Positions 59,409 through 64,000 of a stretch of 64,000 bases of DNA are shown piece after piece. Under the pieces are notes generated by a model that made no database searches, was not told the DNA's origin, and worked only from the letters and a program-made list of their open reading frames with translations. A program made the position numbers and the translations under genes. Source of the stretch: an uncultured Bacteroidota bacterium (GTDB lineage: Bacteria > Bacteroidota > Bacteroidia > 2-12-FULL-35-15); the NCBI GenBank assembly GCA_903847205.1, contig CAINDA010000064.1:248001-312000 (forward strand), written 5' to 3'. Position 1 is the first letter of the stretch; each line of letters starts with the position of its first letter.

Positions 59409-61961
59409 ATGTACAAAAAAATAATATTTCTGTTTTACTTTTCATTAGCCGCTCTTGCATTAAACGCGCAGATTAAGCTTGGAGGCTCAGATACCCTCAT
59501 GGATTTTTCAACTCCGAAACAGTATGAAATAGGCGGTATTACTGTAACGGGCGCAGACCACCTGGATCGCAATGTTTTAACATTGCTTTCGGGATTAAGT
59601 GTCGGCGATAAAGTTCAGGTTCCGGGTGACAAATTTTCTACCGCAATTGAAAACCTATGGAAACAAGGGCTTTTCGAAGATGTCAAAATTACTGCGCTAA
59701 AAATCCAGGGCTCTGTTATTTTTATAAACATTGATGTACAGGAGCGTCCTAGGCTGTCAAAATTTTCTCTCAAAGGGATGACAAAGGGCGAAGCGGATGA
59801 TGTGCGGGAAAAAATAAAATTAATAAAAGGTAAAGTGCTTACCGATGGATTGATTTCATCTACTTCTGAGAAAGTGAAAGCTTTTTTTGTGAACAAAGGT
59901 TTCCTTGATACAAAAGTTGATGTTAAGCAGCAAAAGGATGAAAAGTTAGAGAACAGCGTAATCCTTACTATTACTGTAACTAAAGGAGACAAAATACGAA
60001 TTCAGGACATTAATATTACCGGCAACGCTTCTATTGAAACATGGAAACTTCGCAGAACATTCAAAGAAACCAAACGGCGCCGCTGGTGGAACCCCTTTAA
60101 TTCCGCCAAGTTTGATGAAGAAAATTATGTGAAAGACAAAAAAGCTTTTATTGCAAAATATAATGAAAAGGGATTCCGCGATGCAAAAATTGTAAGGGAT
60201 ACCATGTACAGGTCCGGTATTAACAGGGTAAGTATTGATTTAGCTGTTAATGAAGGCCACAGGTATTATTTCCGCAATATCAACTGGATAGGCAACAGCA
60301 AATACTCAACCAAAGAACTGAACAATGTTTTCGGTATTAAAAGGGGAGAAATATACGATCAGTCGCAGCTGGATGCCAAACTCTTCATGAACCCCAACGG
60401 TAATGATATAAGCTCATTGTACATGGATGACGGCTATTTATTTTTTAACGTAAGTCCCGTTGAAATAATGGCATCCAATGATTCCATTGATCTTGAGATG
60501 CGCATTTTCGAGGGCAAGCAGGCCATCGTGAATAAAGTAACAGTTGTAGGAAACGCCAAAACCAACGACCACGTTATTCTTCGTGAGATCCGCACCAAGC
60601 CGGGACAGCTGTTCCGCCGGTCGGATATTATCCGCACCCAGCGCGAGTTATCTCAGTTAGGTTATTTCGACCCTGAAAAAATGAACGTTGTACCAACCCC
60701 AAACCCTGCAACAGGAACAGTTGATATTGAATATACTGTTGAAGAAAAACCTTCAGACCAGATTGAACTTTCCGGAGGCTACGGCGGAGGAAGGGTTGTA
60801 GGAACTTTAGGTGTTACATTTAATAATTTTTCTGCGAGAAATTTTTTCAAAAAAGAAGCCTGGCGTCCGCTTCCTTCGGGTGACGGGCAGCGCTTAAGTG
60901 TGCGCGGGCAGACGAACGGCTATTTTTTTCAGTCATACAATATTTCATTTACCGAACCCTGGTTAGGCGGCAAAAAACCTAATTCATTAAGTGTTACAGC
61001 ATATTATTCTCTTCAGAATTTAACCGGTGTGCCCAGAACAATCACTTCAAATGGCGAGCGGATTACAAACCCTGCCCTGCAGGAGCTTGACATCCTCGGG
61101 CTTTCCACTGGTTTGGGAAAACGCCTCACATGGCCGGATGATTATTTCACTTTGTATCAGGAAGTAAATTATCAATACTATACCCTGCATAATTTTAACT
61201 CCATGTTCACTTTCACCAACGGGCATTCCAATAATATTTATTACAAAGCATCTTTACAGCGAAACTCCATCGACAAACCGATTTTTTCAACAAGCGGTTC
61301 ACAGATTGCTTTAACAGGGCAATTCACGCCTCCGTATTCACTTCTTAACAATAAAGACTACACCGACCCGACAATGACAGCCCAAGAGCGCTTCAGGTTT
61401 GTAGAATACCAAAAATATAAATTTACTGCAACTCACTATATTCCTATTACCAATAAACGCGGGCCGGAAGGAAAAGATGCGAGAAATTTAATTCTCAAAA
61501 CATCGGCTGGCTTTGGCTTCATGGCGCCTTATAAAAGTGCCGTCGGCCAGGCGCCTTTTGAACGGTTTTATCTCGGCGGAAGCGGGTTAACAGGTTATGC
61601 GCTTGACGGCAGAGAAATCATCGCTTTAAGAGGTTATGATGACCAGTCCTTATCACCAAGAACCGGGGCTACGTTCATAACAAAATATTCTATGGAATTA
61701 CGTTTCCCGGTAACACTTAATCCTTCAGCAACCATCTTTGTTCTTGGTTTTGCCGAGGCAGGCAATTCATGGGTAAATGTAAGAGACTTTAACCCGTTTA
61801 ATGTTTACCGCTCAACAGGTTTAGGCGTGAGGGTATTTTTGCCGATGTTCGGATTGCTTGGGTTTGATTATGGATGGAGATTGGATAATGTGCCGTCGAA
61901 CTTAGGGATGCAGAAAGGGCAGTTCCATTTTACAATCGGAGCAGCAATCGGGGAATTATAA
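59409..61961 (+). CDS. bamA: outer-membrane protein assembly factor BamA
   Basis: 850 residues with signal peptide (MYKKIIFLFYFSLAALALNA), POTRA domains through about residue 440 (GGITVTGADHLDRN, IRIQDINITGNASIE, YFRNINWIGNSKYS, IVNKVTVVGNAKTNDHVILR) and a 16-strand barrel with the lid-loop motif (LRGYDD) and a C-terminal strand QFHFTIGAAIGEL. It inserts barrel proteins into the outer membrane. The two Skp-like genes follow. Confidence 0.95.
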   Translation: MYKKIIFLFYFSLAALALNAQIKLGGSDTLMDFSTPKQYEIGGITVTGADHLDRNVLTLLSGLSVGDKVQVPGDKFSTAIENLWKQGLFEDVKITALKIQGSVIFINIDVQERPRLSKFSLKGMTKGEADDVREKIKLIKGKVLTDGLISSTSEKVKAFFVNKGFLDTKVDVKQQKDEKLENSVILTITVTKGDKIRIQDINITGNASIETWKLRRTFKETKRRRWWNPFNSAKFDEENYVKDKKAFIAKYNEKGFRDAKIVRDTMYRSGINRVSIDLAVNEGHRYYFRNINWIGNSKYSTKELNNVFGIKRGEIYDQSQLDAKLFMNPNGNDISSLYMDDGYLFFNVSPVEIMASNDSIDLEMRIFEGKQAIVNKVTVVGNAKTNDHVILREIRTKPGQLFRRSDIIRTQRELSQLGYFDPEKMNVVPTPNPATGTVDIEYTVEEKPSDQIELSGGYGGGRVVGTLGVTFNNFSARNFFKKEAWRPLPSGDGQRLSVRGQTNGYFFQSYNISFTEPWLGGKKPNSLSVTAYYSLQNLTGVPRTITSNGERITNPALQELDILGLSTGLGKRLTWPDDYFTLYQEVNYQYYTLHNFNSMFTFTNGHSNNIYYKASLQRNSIDKPIFSTSGSQIALTGQFTPPYSLLNNKDYTDPTMTAQERFRFVEYQKYKFTATHYIPITNKRGPEGKDARNLILKTSAGFGFMAPYKSAVGQAPFERFYLGGSGLTGYALDGREIIALRGYDDQSLSPRTGATFITKYSMELRFPVTLNPSATIFVLGFAEAGNSWVNVRDFNPFNVYRSTGLGVRVFLPMFGLLGFDYGWRLDNVPSNLGMQKGQFHFTIGAAIGEL

Positions 61962-62208
61962 TATTTTTTCTGATGCCGATCTATAAATGAGATTCTTTTA
62001 ATAAGGAAAATTCTGTTTTTTTGAAATAAAAAGAGCTCTGTTATTTAAAATTCAGAATTAGCAGCTGAGTTATAATAAATTATTAAATTCGCTCCGTTAT
62101 TTAAAAAAAGGCGGCATGGAGTTTGAATCGCCGGACGAAACAATTTGTTTTTGATTCATTTACAGATTGGAATTAACCCTTTAATTAAATAATTTAAAAT
62201 TAGAAAAA

Positions 62209-62772
62209 ATGAAAAAAATAATTTTAATAATCGGCATTGTATTAGCAGTAAATTTTGCTGCATCCGCACAAAAATTTGCTTATGTTGATTCAGAATATAT
62301 TTTAGGCCAGATTCCCGAATACAAAACCGCTCAGGCAGAACTTGATAAAATATCTGTCGGCTGGCAGAAAGAAATTGAAGCAAAATATGCTGAGATTGAT
62401 AAAATGTACAAAGCGTATCAGGCTGAGCAGATTTTGCTTACCGAGGATATGAAAAAGAAACGTGAAGGTGATATTGTTGCAAAAGAAAAAGAAGCAAAAG
62501 AGCTGCAGAAACAGCGTTTTGGCGTTGACGGTGAATTATTCAAAAAACGTCAGGAGTTAGTAAAACCAATCCAGGATAAAGTTTATACTGCTGTTAAATC
62601 GATAGCTGAAAAAGGAACCTACTCCATCATGTTTGATAAATCAAGTGATCTTACAATGCTTTATGTCAGCCCAAAACTTGATAAGAGCGATGCTGTTTTG
62701 GAGTTGATGGGTTACAAAGTTGAAAACAAACCTACAAAAGCAGGTACAGGAACGGCAGTAAAAAAACAATAA
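62209..62772 (+). CDS. Skp/OmpH-like periplasmic chaperone 1
   Basis: 187 residues, signal peptide (MKKIILIIGIVLAVNFAASA) followed by KFAYVDSEYILGQIPEYKTAQ and a long charged helix hairpin, the OmpH/Skp plan. It should carry unfolded outer-membrane proteins to BamA. It is paralogous to the next gene. Confidence 0.9.
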   Translation: MKKIILIIGIVLAVNFAASAQKFAYVDSEYILGQIPEYKTAQAELDKISVGWQKEIEAKYAEIDKMYKAYQAEQILLTEDMKKKREGDIVAKEKEAKELQKQRFGVDGELFKKRQELVKPIQDKVYTAVKSIAEKGTYSIMFDKSSDLTMLYVSPKLDKSDAVLELMGYKVENKPTKAGTGTAVKKQ

Positions 62773-62821
62773 AATAATTAAATAATAATAATTAAATAAT
62801 AAATAACCAAAACCAAATACT

Positions 62822-63376
62822 ATGAAGAATACTTTAAAACTGGCTGTTGCCGGAATTGTAATAACAGCTTGTTCGTTTACTGCAAGTGCACAAAAAATTG
62901 CACATGTTAATTTAGATTCATTAATAAGCCTGATGCCTGAATCAAAAGCTGCACAGCAGTCTGTTCAAAATTACGCCAAACAATTAGAAGAGCAGGTGAA
63001 AGCGATGCAGGCTGAATTGCAGACTAAATACGCAGAATTTCAGGAAAAATCAAAAGATTTAGCTGAAGTAGTGCGTGCTTCAAAAGAAAAAGAATTGAAT
63101 GATTTAAATACACGCATCCAGGAGTTCCAACAGCAGGCTCAGACAGATTATCAAAAGAAAACTGCTGAGCTTTCAAAACCTGTTTATGAAAAAGCAAAAA
63201 GAGCAATTGATGCAGTTGCAAAAGAAAACGGTTATAGATACGCACTTGATACAAGCAACGGAATGGTGCTTTACAGCGAGCCTGCAGATGATATCATTGC
63301 ATTAGTGATTAAAAAATTAGGTATTACAAATCCTGTTGCTCCAACTTCACCAGTTGCTCCAGGTCCTAAAAAATAA
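62822..63376 (+). CDS. Skp/OmpH-like periplasmic chaperone 2
   Basis: 184 residues with signal peptide (MKNTLKLAVAGIVITACSFT), KIAHVNLDSLISLMPESKAA and a coiled-coil hairpin; a short Pro/Val tail ends it. It follows the first copy by 49 nt and has its own terminator. Confidence 0.9.
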   Translation: MKNTLKLAVAGIVITACSFTASAQKIAHVNLDSLISLMPESKAAQQSVQNYAKQLEEQVKAMQAELQTKYAEFQEKSKDLAEVVRASKEKELNDLNTRIQEFQQQAQTDYQKKTAELSKPVYEKAKRAIDAVAKENGYRYALDTSNGMVLYSEPADDIIALVIKKLGITNPVAPTSPVAPGPKK

Positions 63377-63397
63377 TATTATTAAACCAGAAATTTC

Positions 63398-63437
63398 AAA
63401 AGCCTCGCCACGAATATTCGGGGCGGGGCTTTTTATT
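63398..63437 (+). terminator. intrinsic terminator
   Basis: AAAAGCCTCGCC (63398-63409) pairs with GGCGGGGCTTTT (63422-63433) and continues into a T-rich tract. Confidence 0.85.
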
Positions 63438-63460
63438 TATAAGCATTTAAATTTAATGGA

Positions 63461-64000
63461 ATGCAGAATATTAAAAAAAAACCAATAGGAGTATTTGATT
63501 CCGGTTACGGCGGACTTACCGTTTTAAAAGAAATTGTAAAAAAGCTGCCGGAATATGATTTCATTTATTTAGGTGATAATGCCCGCGCGCCTTATGGCAC
63601 ACGGTCGTTTGAAACAGTGTATGAATACACGCTTGAATGCGTTGAGCAGCTGTTTTCAATGGGATGCGAATTAGTTGTATTAGCCTGCAACACCGCTTCT
63701 GCAAAAGCATTACGCAATATACAGCAGAAAGATCTGCCCCGCATTGCCCCTGAAAAAAGGGTGTTAGGAGTAATCCGCCCGACAGCAGAAATAGTCGGAA
63801 AACATACTAAAACAGGACATGTCGGTGTTTTAGGAACAACCGGAACAGTCACATCAAATTCTTACCCGATTGAAATTGAAAAACTTTATCCGGCTTTAAT
63901 TGTAAATCAGGAAGCCTGCCCCATGTGGGTGCCCTTGGTTGAAAACAATGAATTTGAAAATGAAGGGGCCGATTTTTTTATAGAAAAAAATATAAATTCC
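63461..64000 (+). CDS. murI: glutamate racemase (partial)
   Basis: 180 codons visible from the ATG at 63461; the C-terminal third is outside the window. Motifs: GVFDSGYGGLTVL (10-22, Asp13 and Ser14), YLGDNARAPYG (36-46) and VVLACNTASA (72-81, catalytic Cys76). It supplies D-glutamate for peptidoglycan. The second catalytic Cys would lie beyond the window. Confidence 0.93.
   Translation, partial: MQNIKKKPIGVFDSGYGGLTVLKEIVKKLPEYDFIYLGDNARAPYGTRSFETVYEYTLECVEQLFSMGCELVVLACNTASAKALRNIQQKDLPRIAPEKRVLGVIRPTAEIVGKHTKTGHVGVLGTTGTVTSNSYPIEIEKLYPALIVNQEACPMWVPLVENNEFENEGADFFIEKNINS

Overview
The window looks like a chromosomal segment of an anaerobic or facultatively anaerobic member of the Bacteroidota. 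The taxonomic signs are internal: several secreted proteins end in type IX secretion (T9SS) C-terminal sorting domains, some starts use TTG without a Shine-Dalgarno, candidate promoters of the TAnnTTTG type are present, and the right end carries the order pdxJ / CBS protein / nadK / DUF6089-like protein / uppS / bamA / two Skp(OmpH)-like genes / murI, which is typical of this phylum.

The left half (1 to about 37 kb) is an anaerobic aromatic-degradation region. A leftward operon (12417 to 1) encodes a BcrD-type ATPase, an ADP-forming acyl-CoA synthetase, an extra BcrB-like dehydratase-family subunit, a small unknown protein, a ketopantoate-reductase-like/activator-ATPase fusion, a thiolase, a tiny winged-helix protein, Had, an outer-membrane protein, Oah and Dch (cut by the window edge). 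A second leftward operon (26181 to about 20183) encodes BcrC, BcrB and BcrA followed by two acyltransferases. Divergent from it, a rightward cluster (26291 to 36928) encodes a MocA-like cytidylyltransferase, an SDR dehydrogenase, 4-hydroxybenzoyl-CoA reductase (small and large subunits fused, plus an HcrB with its diagnostic extra [4Fe-4S] cysteines), a histidine kinase, a hemerythrin-like protein and pyruvate:ferredoxin oxidoreductase. Read together: 4-hydroxybenzoyl-CoA is dehydroxylated to benzoyl-CoA; the ATP-dependent BcrABCD reductase makes the cyclic diene with ferredoxin that PFOR could reduce; Dch, Had and Oah make 3-hydroxypimeloyl-CoA; an SDR (or the fusion protein) and the thiolase could complete beta-oxidation. 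No AMP-forming aromatic CoA ligase and no dedicated ferredoxin gene is visible here.

Between the two bcr operons (13 to 20 kb) lie a LuxR-type response regulator, two large T9SS-secreted proteins, an orphan duplicate of a T9SS C-terminal tail, and an unusual pair: a 20-bp tandem array followed by a small FN3-type protein. The same arrangement, a 21-bp array followed by a related small protein, recurs at 48.0-49.2 kb.

The centre and right half (37 to 64 kb) hold housekeeping and envelope genes: a DEAD-box helicase, an amidase, ArfB, a B12-dependent ribonucleotide reductase, a large protein of unknown function, HemN, QueD, a YadA-head/collagen-like/S74/T9SS chimera, a T9SS propeller protein, an alpha/beta hydrolase and the conserved pdxJ-to-murI block. 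A palindrome of the form YATGA-N6-TCATA, similar in layout to CRP/FNR-family sites, occurs in the two control regions of the aromatic clusters and before the unknown gene at 43976.
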